From: Candidatus Methanoplasma cognatum
Lineage (GTDB): Archaea > Thermoplasmatota > Thermoplasmata > Methanomassiliicoccales > Methanomethylophilaceae
Assembly: GCA_009777615.1 (NCBI GenBank)
Contig: WRLM01000001.1
Location: 186,001-250,000 of the forward strand
Length of the DNA: 64,000 nt
Reading direction: 5' to 3'
The notes beneath the pieces are model-generated. The model had not been told where the DNA came from and ran no database searches. It saw only the letters and a list, made by a program, of their open reading frames with translations. Positions 25,922 through 35,046 of the stretch are shown here, in pieces. The translations under genes and the position numbers were made by a program. Each line of letters starts with the position of its first letter. The first letter of the stretch is position 1.

Positions 25922-26830
25922 TCATCCTAAACCGGATATGTCTATGACCTCGAAGATGCCGTTCTGCTTTGAAAGATAGGCGTCAAGCATCTTTCTGAGC
26001 TCGGCGATGGTAAGGCCGCTGTTCTTCATGTCGGCCACCACCTCCAGCGACATCATCTGGTATGATATCACCACTTTTGAGAAGATGGAGATGATGTTTA
26101 TCTTTTCCCTGGCAAGGGGTTCAAGCGCGATGTTGATGCTGCCGGGGCAGTCCGGGATGTCGATGTTGACCTTTATGAGCCTGGTATCCTGTTTGAAGAA
26201 CACCACCGATACCAACCAGGACGAGGGATCCACAATGATCATTACTTCAGTTCCTTCGACATCGTTCAAAATATCCCCGTATTCGATGTTGAGGTCGAAG
26301 GTTCCGGAGTGGAAGGTCGTCGGCGAGCCGTGGCGCACCTCTTCTTTTACCTGGCCCTCGGATTCCTTTCTGAACATGCGGCCGATGTTCGCAGGTTTTA
26401 TGCTTATGTATTTTATCAGAGAAACGGAGGGGTCGTTCTCAGCTTTGAGCTTCGCAAATCTTTCTTTGATGATGTCCCCCTCGCCGGCGAAATTCAGTTC
26501 GCACATGATGTTCCAAATTATCGTCGTTTCCGATATTCCGTTAAGAGATACGGAATTCAGGATGTTGATGCCCTGTTCGGCAAGGAATTTTGCGGACTGG
26601 ACCGTCGATCCCGGTATGTCCTCCATGTAAACGTCGATACGGGTAAGGGCGCGGAAGTTCTCCTGAGGGTACATCGACAATATCAGTTCGTATCTCTTCG
26701 GTCCCTTCTCGGGATGTTTGAAAAGCGAGCTGTAGATGTAACCTCCTTCTACGAGCCCCATTATGTCGGTGAGCCACTTGTCCATGTGGATCTTGTTGTC
26801 CTCTATCTTGGCGAACTCCCAGTTCTTCAT
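25922..26830 (-). CDS. Protein with two ACT-like regulatory domains
   Basis: A 302-residue protein. An ACT-type beta-alpha-beta-beta-alpha-beta unit is visible around residues 55-130 (RIDVYMEDIPGSTVQSAKFLAEQGINI) and another near the C terminus (VNIDIPDCPGSINIALEPLAREKINIISI). ACT domains bind amino acids or other small ligands. No catalytic or DNA-binding domain is evident. The ATG at 26830 (MKNWEFAK) has a minus-strand TATA element at 26859-26866; the longer open frame to 27004 is not supported. Coupling with the radical SAM activase suggests ligand control of deoxynucleotide synthesis, which is inference. Confidence 0.65.
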   Translation of the reverse strand: MKNWEFAKIEDNKIHMDKWLTDIMGLVEGGYIYSSLFKHPEKGPKRYELILSMYPQENFRALTRIDVYMEDIPGSTVQSAKFLAEQGINILNSVSLNGISETTIIWNIMCELNFAGEGDIIKERFAKLKAENDPSVSLIKYISIKPANIGRMFRKESEGQVKEEVRHGSPTTFHSGTFDLNIEYGDILNDVEGTEVMIIVDPSSWLVSVVFFKQDTRLIKVNIDIPDCPGSINIALEPLAREKINIISIFSKVVISYQMMSLEVVADMKNSGLTIAELRKMLDAYLSKQNGIFEVIDISGLG

Positions 26831-26945
26831 TTTAATCCTGTTTGGTAATCGGCTTTGCTCATATATCCTTTCGGTTAGGGAGCCTTGCCGAACAGAACGG
26901 GACATTGTCGCGTCCGAGGATACTGGAACGAAGAACAAGCCGGGA

Positions 26946-27623
26946 TCAGAACTTCTCAGGGTTCCTTGACCGCAGGTCCTGCTCCCATTTTTCAATATAC
27001 TCATCGGAGAGGTTGCACATCTCCTTCAAAATGGGTACTAGTATCCCCTTGCCTTCAAGTTCTTCGAGTCTGACGGTGATCCATGTTATCCATACGCCCT
27101 GCCCGGTCTTTGATTGTTCCTGAGCCTCCTTCAGTACGATATCCCAATTTACCAAATGCTCATAGTTTATGCGCACACAGTCCTCTATATCCCCAATTCT
27201 TTCGGTCATGCATTTGAACAGAAGTATGTCCTCAGGCGAACACACGCGCAGTATGATCGTTCCGAACCGTCCCGCCATGCTCGCCCTTTCCATCATGCCT
27301 CCGGAAAGTGAGAATCCGCCGCATACTGTTCTGCAGAAAAGATCTATCCTGAATTCGCCTCTTATGAATATCTGGGATATCGCCAATCTTGAATAGGTGT
27401 TGTGGTCCGGCAGCATCGACGTGAATCCCGCATTCTCCAATGACCGCAGAAGAGAATCGAATTCCTTTTCCGAGTTCACGACGAGATCGATATCTTTTGT
27501 GAGGTTCTTGCTTTTGTGATACATCAAAGCCCCGCCGCCTATGAGGTAAACGTCCACATCCTCTTTGATGAATGATGATATCTCGTTGAACAGCGAGCTT
27601 ATCTGTTCGAACTCAGTTATCAT
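26946..27623 (-). CDS. AbiEii-like nucleotidyltransferase (predicted toxin)
   Basis: A 225-residue minimal nucleotidyltransferase of the AbiEii/DUF6036 group. The motif GGGALMYHKSKNLTKDIDLVV gives the glycine-rich turn and the DxD metal site, and the SPEDILLFKCM stretch is the typical third motif. AbiEii-type enzymes transfer nucleotides to tRNA or other targets and act as toxins in abortive infection. It overlaps the upstream winged-helix gene by 11 bases, the antitoxin-then-toxin order of AbiE modules. Confidence 0.82.
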   Translation of the reverse strand: MITEFEQISSLFNEISSFIKEDVDVYLIGGGALMYHKSKNLTKDIDLVVNSEKEFDSLLRSLENAGFTSMLPDHNTYSRLAISQIFIRGEFRIDLFCRTVCGGFSLSGGMMERASMAGRFGTIILRVCSPEDILLFKCMTERIGDIEDCVRINYEHLVNWDIVLKEAQEQSKTGQGVWITWITVRLEELEGKGILVPILKEMCNLSDEYIEKWEQDLRSRNPEKF

Positions 27624-28485
27624 ACAGGTCCGCTCCGTACATCTTTGCGCGTTCGTTCATCTCCTCAAGCGGAGCCCATCCCTCAACGCCCCCGCCGCTC
27701 AGAACCGTCCGCATATCGTCTACGATGGGGTGCGGAACATCTTTCAATTCATGTTTGTGCATAACATAGAATATCAAAGCAAGCATCTTACTCCTCCAGT
27801 TTTTGTCCTTCTCAACCACATATAGGGAATGGAGAAAGACATTTCTTATATCCGGCTCAGTGTCAGAACTGCAGTAATAGTTTGTTCCCGGATGGATGTT
27901 CATCCCGAAATCCCCATACTTCGAGAACGCAGTCCTTGTGTTGTTCAGCACTCTGTCGTTTGAGAACACCAAGAGACCGCCCGACGAATGATATACTTCG
28001 GATCCGAGCGGCATTCTTGGATCGGTGAGTCTTGCATATGCGCCATATGAACGTGCGAATTCCATGATCTTGGGCCACAGTTCTTCGTTCACTGAGTATG
28101 TCGAACCCTCTTTCCTTACCATTCCCATTCTTCTCATCAGGCCGATCTTCCTTGTTATGGTGGTCTGGTGCAGTCCGGTCATGATGGATATTTCCGAAAC
28201 CGTGCGCGGTTCGATGAGCGTTCTGATTATCTCCATCCCGCTGTCTGAAAGAGCTATGTACGAGTCAGGGGAGTCGTTGAGTATATCGATGAGGATCGCG
28301 ACGTGCGTCTTTCTTTCTATGAAAAGGGTGCCTTGTTCAAGAAAGGCGATCTCTTTTTCAAAAAGGGTTCCCACGACCTTATATGTCTGAGACAAGCTGA
28401 GATCCAAAACCCTCGAAAGGGTAGGAACATCAACGGCCCCGTTACCGATCTCCGAAAGCGCACGCAACTCTCCTTTAGACAACAT
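27613..28485 (-). CDS. Winged-helix regulator, AbiEi-like antitoxin
   Basis: A 290-residue protein with two N-terminal winged-helix segments: LSEIGNGAVDVPTLSRVLDLSLSQTYKV, and ISIMTGLHQTTITRKIGLMRRMGMV near residue 100. A C-terminal alpha/beta region carries no recognised motif. It is cotranscribed with the nucleotidyltransferase. The minus-strand TATA box at 28505-28514 puts transcription start at about the ATG, so the message is probably leaderless. Inverted arms flank that TATA box, fitting autorepression as reported for AbiEi. Confidence 0.72.
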   Translation of the reverse strand: MLSKGELRALSEIGNGAVDVPTLSRVLDLSLSQTYKVVGTLFEKEIAFLEQGTLFIERKTHVAILIDILNDSPDSYIALSDSGMEIIRTLIEPRTVSEISIMTGLHQTTITRKIGLMRRMGMVRKEGSTYSVNEELWPKIMEFARSYGAYARLTDPRMPLGSEVYHSSGGLLVFSNDRVLNNTRTAFSKYGDFGMNIHPGTNYYCSSDTEPDIRNVFLHSLYVVEKDKNWRSKMLALIFYVMHKHELKDVPHPIVDDMRTVLSGGGVEGWAPLEEMNERAKMYGADLYDN

Positions 28486-28486
28486 A

Positions 28487-28534
28487 AATGCGCATAAGTA
28501 TAATCATATATAAATCATTCTCATCTTATGCATT
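28487..28534. promoter_or_regulatory. Operator-promoter of the AbiE-like module
   Basis: Arms AATGCGCATAAG (28487-28498) and CTTATGCATT (28525-28534) form an imperfect inverted repeat around the minus-strand TATA element (atttatatatg, about 28505-28514). The repeat lies across the promoter and the translation start, where a bound dimer would block initiation. The regulator is presumed to be the winged-helix protein encoded downstream. Confidence 0.55.
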
Positions 28535-28605
28535 TTTATTTTATGAGTTCAAAGATTTGACATCATGAACCTTCCCGGGCCCTCTTGGTCGAAGGCCGCT
28601 GCCAG

Positions 28606-29238
28606 TCAAGGATCATTCTTTCGGGCGGCTGGAAATGTGCCACTTTGTTTGATATCGGAAGATATGCTCTTTATCCCTATGTCTGCGGAGTCGATCATCT
28701 CCCTGAGACGGGACGAGAGTTCTGTTCCCTTTTCTTCGAACTCCGTTCCATCGACGGCTTCGGCGATCAGATCGATGGATTCTCTTATCTTCGCGCCGGC
28801 CTTCCTTAATTTTCGGACAGAGATATCCTGCGGGGAAATCCCGCTGTCCTTGGAACGGGAGAAGGAATACCTTCCCGGCACGAGCACGTTCTTTCCCACA
28901 GTGTATGGGCAGAGGGTGCATTTTCTCTTTATTTCGACGTATTCACCTTCGAGGGATCTGTTCATCACCGGGGACATTGCGTTCCTGCACACCGGACAGA
29001 TGTGAGGAAGGTCTTCGAGGTCAGATTCCCGGTATTCGATAGAGATCTTCACGAGCCCCTTTTCAACACCGATCCTCCTTATCCTCTCCCCGCTTACTCT
29101 GTATTCCTCATCCGCCTTGGACAGTTCTTTCCTTACAAGTCTTAAGAATTCCTTCTGGGTATCGATGTGAGGATTTCTGGTCATGACAGTTCTGATGGCG
29201 GAGGATACGGCATCTTCGTCGGGGATCTTATGAGGCAT
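28606..29238 (-). CDS. Hypothetical zinc-ribbon protein
   Basis: A 210-residue protein with a central zinc ribbon: PHICPVCRNAM and KRKCTLCPYTV place two CxxC pairs about 25 residues apart. The N-terminal 75 residues read like a small helical domain (DTQKEFLRLVRKELSKADEEYRVSGERIRRIGVEKG) and the C-terminal part is a charged helix. I do not recognise the family. Zinc ribbons of this spacing are often nucleic-acid binding. It is a single gene between the AbiE-like promoter and the tRNA-Leu gene. Confidence 0.65.
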   Translation of the reverse strand: MPHKIPDEDAVSSAIRTVMTRNPHIDTQKEFLRLVRKELSKADEEYRVSGERIRRIGVEKGLVKISIEYRESDLEDLPHICPVCRNAMSPVMNRSLEGEYVEIKRKCTLCPYTVGKNVLVPGRYSFSRSKDSGISPQDISVRKLRKAGAKIRESIDLIAEAVDGTEFEEKGTELSSRLREMIDSADIGIKSISSDIKQSGTFPAARKNDP

Positions 29239-29427
29239 GTCATCGTTATGAAGGTCGGAGGTATTAACAATTTCGAGCGCACCAGCCTAAGCGCCAAATC
29301 ATGATTCGTTAATCGTAATTTGAACATGCAATTACTGCAGACGCTTCATACACCCGCCTGCGTGTACGCCGAGAGGACAAGATCGAGTATGAAAGTTTTT
29401 AACATCGGCCCGCTTTCAGAGTGTCAG

Positions 29428-29530
29428 GCGAGGGTAGCCGAGCTGGCCAAAGGCGCAGGACTTAAGACTCCAAAGGGAAGAAATTCTGTCCCGCAGGGGT
29501 TCAGGGGTTCGAATCCCCTCCCTCGCACCA
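29428..29530 (+). tRNA. tRNA-Leu (TAA) with a 16-base intron
   Basis: Acceptor GCGAGGG pairs with CCCTCGC and ACCA is encoded. The D arm GCC...GGC, the long variable arm TCCC-GCA-GGGG and the T arm AGGGG-TTCGAAT-CCCCT are those of a leucine tRNA. The anticodon arm folds only if bases 29467-29482 are removed: CAGGA-CTTAAG then A-TTCTG, giving anticodon TAA and an intron at the canonical 37/38 position. A TATA-like stretch (gtttttaaca) is 28-34 bases upstream. The accessory island begins directly after it. Confidence 0.93.
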
Positions 29531-29668
29531 TTACATTATGCCAGCAACCGTATGGGTTCAAGAGCATGAGTAATCTGTTGTCGAATATAGCGGAAATCTG
29601 TGCATAAAGAGGAGATTAACCATTATATACAAATTATCTTGTTATCGCACTATATAGGTGAATATAGA

Positions 29669-32600
29669 ATGAGCATGGTTCGGTGGTTGCACATTTCAGA
29701 TTTACATTATGGTTATGAAAGCTACGTTACAATAGAGATGCGAACCAACATGATTAAGTCACTTCCAGAAATATTGAAAGTTAAAAATCCACCCGAGTAT
29801 ATTTTCATCACAGGGGATCTCCGCTATGCAAAAAACTGCGGAAATGAGTTTCCAGGCGAAATAGCCGACAGCATCAATGAGTTGATTAATGAGCTAAACA
29901 TATCTCCCAATAACGTCCACATCGTAATGGGCAATCATGATGTTACGCAAGAATATTGTCGAAAAGATATTGCCCCTTTGGTTCAAAAAGAATATGCAGA
30001 GACCCGAGCTGTAAGTGACGACCGAAAAAATACTCTCGAGAAATCACAGCACAAGTTCTACGAAGTCTACAAAGCCATCTGCGAACGCGAACCATCACCA
30101 TACCATTATTTTGTCGATGAAAATAACTTTAACATAATCTGTCTTAACACGGCATTTGCCTGTCCGGGTGGTGGTGATGGTGGCAACTTAATTGTTGATA
30201 TGAACATGGTGCAGGAAGCGCTTAATGACATTGATGCGACCAAGCCAGGAATTGTTCTGGCTCACCACGGCTTTGAGAGCTTGCAGAGTAGAGAGAAAGA
30301 ACAACTTGAAATTAAATTAAAGGAAAGCGGTGCACTTCTATATCTTTGTGGCCATGAGCATATGGCAAATCATCGAATTATCGCCGAAATGCGCGAGAAA
30401 ATTCGGCTGCATGAGTACGTGTGCGGAACTGGCATGGATAAGCTACCAACAGGTCAAGAAGCAGAGATGGTCATATTTTCTGGCGAGCTAGACACAGAAA
30501 AAAAAGAAGGGCACGTCCAGGCTTGGATATGGTCCGCCCGTTATGGAGAATGGCTCCCTCATCAAGGCTTTTCCTCTAAACAAGATGGCCTCAAACATGG
30601 CCGTAATTACTTCGACCAGAACCCTCCACAGAACCCTCCAAAGAATGCTATTACGCCAGATTTACAGGAAAAGTCAATAGGAATGTACAAAAAATACATA
30701 CAACATCAATGCGGGGAAATCAAGCTTGATGGAATGCCTGAGGATGATAAGATAGGGAGCAAAAACCTTACACTAGAAAAATTATTTATACCGACTAAAT
30801 TGGAGAAAGCATCTCACTTAATTCCATCATCTTCTGACGGAGGTGAATTCAAACCAATAACACGATCGGACTTTAGAGGAATTGTTCCATTCGAACTTAT
30901 TGCTGAACAACTTGCTCAAATTGAAAAAGGAGAGTGGAATCAGTATCAAGATGAAGATCTCTCTATAATCAAAAAATCTCTGGAATTCCTGAAAAGAGAT
31001 ATTTTAGTCCCAGACTCCAATAGAAACCAACACCTTTCGCAAGAAGAGACCGACTTCCAAGAAGCTATAGAGTCTCTTTTGTCACAAATAAAGGTGCTCA
31101 GGGACCAACTGCGCGAAAAAAATTTAATTATCCCCCCCAAACAGTCGGGGTTCCGCCGAGTAATTCTATCTGGCCCCGGCGGAGGCAAGACAACGCTATT
31201 GAAACGCCTGGCCACAGCGTATGCATTTCCTGAACGCCGGGTGGATTCAGAAATCGATGATTTTTTACCGGAACGTGAGCTGTTTCCAATATGGATTCGG
31301 TGCCGTGATCTAAAGGAAAAAGCAAAAGAGAAACTGGCTACAATCATAGAAACCATCCCATCTGGGTTCGGATTTCATTCAAATGATCAAGATATTGCCA
31401 CTGCATTCAAAGAAGAGGTGTTTACCCGTATTGAGAAGGGAGAAGTGCTTATATTGATTGATGGGTTAGATGAAATTACCCGTAAGGATCTACGCAAAAG
31501 TTTTGCTGAAGGAATCATTCAATTTTTAGATTTTCACCCCGAAGCGAACATCATCATTACTAGTCGCATCAGGGGATTTGAACACATAAGTGGTGGAAAG
31601 CTTGGTGAATTCCCACTGGCAGAGATTTCCCACCTTGATGATGAAGACATACGGCTACTCTGTTACAGGTGGCATAAAGTAATATACGGTGACCAAGCCG
31701 AAAAAAGCATACAAGATGCAAAAGTGCTCGCAGATATGATATTGGACAATGAAAAGATTCGTTTTTTGGCAAGAACTCCTCTTTTGCTCATGACTCTTTT
31801 ATTAGTAAAACGCCGCGTTGGGAAGTTACATACAAAGCGTGCTACACTGTATGAGGACTCTATCAAAGTGCTCCTAGAGACATGGAACCAGGAGGCGCAT
31901 GAACCGATTGATTTTGAAAAAGCTATGTGCCAGTTATCATATGTTGCATTTGAGATGATGCGAGAGGGGATTCAGACTATCGGAAAGCGAAAGCTCGTGT
32001 CACTATTAAAAAAGGTACGAAAAGACCTGCTCTCCTCAGATATTGAATCTCCGGCGGAATTCCTCGATCGTGTTGAGTTACGCAGTAGTTTATTGTCAAA
32101 ACGTGGTTATCGGCAAACAGGCAGTGGACTGGAGGAAGAATATGAGTTCCAGCATTTAACTTTTCAAGAATATATGGCGGCATTTGCGGTTGTGAAAGGT
32201 TACTATAGGGATGCAGACAAGGAAAAAAATTATCTGGATGTGTTAAAGAAGTTCTATGTTGATGAAAGCAAGGAAGAAATAATCCTTCTAGTTGCCGCAC
32301 AGGGGACCCGGAAAGATGTCACCCATATGGTTGAGTCGATCATAAGTCAGATCAAACGTGTTGATAAAAGAAAAGAAGATTCGGACGACACAATTCCCAC
32401 GTTGAGGAACTTGCTTATGAAAATTGTACACGACGAGGCACCGCTGACTGAAGAAACAAGAAATCAAATTTTTGTGGAAGTATTGCGTGATTCTATTCGG
32501 AGCAGTCAAATTCCGCTCTTCATCGATGTGTTAGAATCCAATCAAGGAGAAAAGTTCCGAATGTTCTTAAGAAATAATGAAAGAGGGGCCCCACTCCTTT

Positions 32601-33247
32601 CCGCCTTCGATCTTCAAAAAAATGAAGATGATCCGATTGATAAATGTGTCCATATGGTTATATCGGGAAGTAACGAGTACGAGAGTCGAAAATATGCATT
32701 GGATGTGCTCGATAATTTACTTTGGATGGCGCCGCCCCTATATACCTCTTCGAGAGAGGATGGCTTCTTAGAAAATGTTTTAAATTTTCTTGTTGAGATA
32801 GTTATGGAGCCTAGTAATGGAGGAGAGTCAATTAGTTCCGCATCTTGTTTGTATTGGATTTTACGGCCAGGTGTTAATACTTCTTCTGATTGGATTCCAA
32901 ATGGGTTTTCAAAACGGTTGATGAGCCTCAGTTATGAAAAAAGGAAAACGTGGAAGTTGGTTCGTCTGTTTGACGTATTGCCTATCTGCAATGAAAATGC
33001 TCATAGATTGCTTTATCTTGACTGCCAGAGCGAAATAAAGCAATTTTTACTAGAGAGTTTAACTAATGCAAACAATAATGAAAAAAGTGGCCTATATTGG
33101 GCTAATGTTTTGACCGGCGCGTGGCGATGGGATGAGGCTGAGGCAATGCTGGAAAGAATGTTTGCGGAAAAGTATGCACCCATACGCGATGAAATGAAGA
33201 AAAAGTTACAAATTATTAGGGCGGCCGCCGAAAGCGAGGAGATTTAA
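29669..33247 (+). CDS. Metallophosphoesterase-NACHT NTPase fusion (predicted STAND defence protein)
   Basis: A 1192-residue protein. Residues 1-290 form a calcineurin-like phosphoesterase with the metal motifs SDLH (11-13), TGDL, MGNHD, AHHG and GHEH. A linker leads to a NACHT NTPase: Walker A SGPGGGKTT (501-509), Walker B ILIDGLDEI (Asp598-Glu602), then ITSRIRGFE and the winged-helix region FQHLTFQEYMAAF. The last 350 residues look like helical sensor repeats. The ATG at 29669 follows AGGTG; a TATA box lies near 29623. NACHT STAND proteins sense invaders and unleash an effector; here the effector would be the phosphoesterase. The codon use is AT-rich against its upstream neighbours. Confidence 0.85.
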   Translation: MSMVRWLHISDLHYGYESYVTIEMRTNMIKSLPEILKVKNPPEYIFITGDLRYAKNCGNEFPGEIADSINELINELNISPNNVHIVMGNHDVTQEYCRKDIAPLVQKEYAETRAVSDDRKNTLEKSQHKFYEVYKAICEREPSPYHYFVDENNFNIICLNTAFACPGGGDGGNLIVDMNMVQEALNDIDATKPGIVLAHHGFESLQSREKEQLEIKLKESGALLYLCGHEHMANHRIIAEMREKIRLHEYVCGTGMDKLPTGQEAEMVIFSGELDTEKKEGHVQAWIWSARYGEWLPHQGFSSKQDGLKHGRNYFDQNPPQNPPKNAITPDLQEKSIGMYKKYIQHQCGEIKLDGMPEDDKIGSKNLTLEKLFIPTKLEKASHLIPSSSDGGEFKPITRSDFRGIVPFELIAEQLAQIEKGEWNQYQDEDLSIIKKSLEFLKRDILVPDSNRNQHLSQEETDFQEAIESLLSQIKVLRDQLREKNLIIPPKQSGFRRVILSGPGGGKTTLLKRLATAYAFPERRVDSEIDDFLPERELFPIWIRCRDLKEKAKEKLATIIETIPSGFGFHSNDQDIATAFKEEVFTRIEKGEVLILIDGLDEITRKDLRKSFAEGIIQFLDFHPEANIIITSRIRGFEHISGGKLGEFPLAEISHLDDEDIRLLCYRWHKVIYGDQAEKSIQDAKVLADMILDNEKIRFLARTPLLLMTLLLVKRRVGKLHTKRATLYEDSIKVLLETWNQEAHEPIDFEKAMCQLSYVAFEMMREGIQTIGKRKLVSLLKKVRKDLLSSDIESPAEFLDRVELRSSLLSKRGYRQTGSGLEEEYEFQHLTFQEYMAAFAVVKGYYRDADKEKNYLDVLKKFYVDESKEEIILLVAAQGTRKDVTHMVESIISQIKRVDKRKEDSDDTIPTLRNLLMKIVHDEAPLTEETRNQIFVEVLRDSIRSSQIPLFIDVLESNQGEKFRMFLRNNERGAPLLSAFDLQKNEDDPIDKCVHMVISGSNEYESRKYALDVLDNLLWMAPPLYTSSREDGFLENVLNFLVEIVMEPSNGGESISSASCLYWILRPGVNTSSDWIPNGFSKRLMSLSYEKRKTWKLVRLFDVLPICNENAHRLLYLDCQSEIKQFLLESLTNANNNEKSGLYWANVLTGAWRWDEAEAMLERMFAEKYAPIRDEMKKKLQIIRAAAESEEI

Positions 33248-33375
33248 CACAACATCCTCAGCTTTCCCCAAAGTCTCTGCATAGTTGAGAGGGGCCTCTT
33301 TATCCGACTATACCGAATGACAGGGGCGCATCGTCCCTGGGCAGATAAGAGTATTGAAGGCTACCCACAATATAA

Positions 33376-34872
33376 TTAGTCTGTCTTGATAGTAGCTACT
33401 CCAATATTATTTTCATGTCCGGAGTAGTGACTTAATTTAAATACTCGATTTAAACAGATTGCGACATAAAGAAATAGGTTTTTCTTTTTTTCTTCATCGT
33501 CTTTCTTTTTTTCTTCATCGTATTCGTCCTCTTTTTTATTAGCATGACAGAAGAACTTTATTCCCGCGGCGACTCTGGCTAAAGCAAGTTGCATTTCGAT
33601 ATTACTTACTTGTTTTTCTAGATGTTTTTCCGTTGCCCACTTTTTTATTCCATTACAGATTGAATTCCTCATGGCAAGTGCAATTAGTGTGATACTTTCT
33701 TCACATTTGTTTTGGAATGATGTTTCAACCAGTTTCTTCATGTCATTTTCCCATTTTTCCCAGCCCTTTATTTTGCCATATATGTGCAGATATCTGTCTA
33801 TCTCGAGATATGCATGGTCATATAGCAAATAACCATCGTTTTTGAAGTGAGAGTAATCTATTATTCTATATTTCATATCCATTTCTTTATCGGTATCAAT
33901 ACATATGATGTTATCTCCATGGAAATCACCGTGTATTCTCCCTTTGTACATACCTTTAGAATTAAACCAATCAAAATCACTTGTGCTTTTTATGTAATAG
34001 AAGGGGTTAGGATAAGTACCGTTACGGGTTGAGACCCATGGACGGTCGGGATAATCAAGTACTTTTTTAGCGCCCTCTTCAAACCTTTCATCTGGCCCTA
34101 AACGATTTATTAAAAGAGAAGTGAAAAAATCGTTCTGTTCTCTTGATTGTGTCGGCACAGCATTCCATTTTTTCAAGAGATCGTAAGATATCGCTTCTAT
34201 GTACTTTGAATGATTCGCAGTATTTTTTAATTTGCAAAGAGCCGTACTTCCAAGCAAATCATCTGTTGCATAATCAAAAATCATTACTTTTTTCATAATG
34301 TGTTCATCATTTATGGTGTCGGAATGCTGAGGTCTTACTAAGTGATTATCTCTAAAATCGTCCGGGGAGTTTTCATAAATGCTTTGAGAGGTTCGCACCT
34401 CGTTTGCTGCAGTCCCGGTAACTTTTTCTGTATCAAAACTTTTTACGATGTAATGTCCTGATTTTGCGTAATCTTTGCATATAACTTTAATTAAGTGTAT
34501 GACTGCTCCCGATTTCCCATCGCCTAATTCTTTAATATCGCCTATTATTTCTTCAACTACGAGTTGCTCTACAATGTATTTTTCCATTTCTTCTGTCAAG
34601 ATATTAGAATCATCATTCCATGAATCTAGGGATGCAACCATGTTTCTTATTTCTGTGATTTTTTTAATGAAATAATCTTTGTTAAAAGGCCTGCTAATAT
34701 GTTGGTTGATATCGTCTACTAAGGAACGTGCTTTCTCATAATTGTTCAAAGTTTTTTTTATAAAAATGGCAGAACTCTCTTGAAAGCTCTTGCTTTCATC
34801 TGTATCTCCTACTACTGCCGCTGAAGCAATCATATCATTGAGAGCTCTTATGCACTCATCTTTTTTTATCAT
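33376..34872 (-). CDS. Kinase-like (aminoglycoside-phosphotransferase fold) protein
   Basis: A 498-residue protein. The C-lobe carries the catalytic loop GRIHGDFHGDNIICID near residue 310 and the metal-binding Asp in YRIIDYSHF near 337, the order seen in APH and choline kinases. The N-terminal 110 residues are helical with no recognised motif. Near the C terminus is a low-complexity run of Lys, Glu and Asp encoded by a short DNA repeat (about 33478-33540). It resembles kinase-like domains reported in predicted NTP-dependent conflict systems, but that match is from memory. Divergent from the STAND-TPR gene. Confidence 0.65.
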   Translation of the reverse strand: MIKKDECIRALNDMIASAAVVGDTDESKSFQESSAIFIKKTLNNYEKARSLVDDINQHISRPFNKDYFIKKITEIRNMVASLDSWNDDSNILTEEMEKYIVEQLVVEEIIGDIKELGDGKSGAVIHLIKVICKDYAKSGHYIVKSFDTEKVTGTAANEVRTSQSIYENSPDDFRDNHLVRPQHSDTINDEHIMKKVMIFDYATDDLLGSTALCKLKNTANHSKYIEAISYDLLKKWNAVPTQSREQNDFFTSLLINRLGPDERFEEGAKKVLDYPDRPWVSTRNGTYPNPFYYIKSTSDFDWFNSKGMYKGRIHGDFHGDNIICIDTDKEMDMKYRIIDYSHFKNDGYLLYDHAYLEIDRYLHIYGKIKGWEKWENDMKKLVETSFQNKCEESITLIALAMRNSICNGIKKWATEKHLEKQVSNIEMQLALARVAAGIKFFCHANKKEDEYDEEKKKDDEEKKKNLFLYVAICLNRVFKLSHYSGHENNIGVATIKTD

Positions 34873-35020
34873 AGATCATCCACCCATCATTATTTGCCCA
34901 ATGGAATAAACGTGCTCGTATTGCTCGTCCACTAACAGAATAACCCGCATTACTCTTTGGTGGCGCTTCACCATGCTACAGTGTCGCTACACAGTTATTG
35001 GGTGAATATTAATATCCTGA

Positions 35021-35033
35021 TATATATTTACGG
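35021..35033 (+). promoter_or_regulatory. TATA box of the STAND-TPR gene
   Basis: The element gatatatatttacg lies about 20-26 bases before the ATG at 35047, so the message would be leaderless or nearly so. The 174-base divergent region also holds a weak dyad (CCCAAT / ATTGGG, near 34909 and 34999). Confidence 0.5.
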
Positions 35034-35046
35034 GTCACGCATAGAT

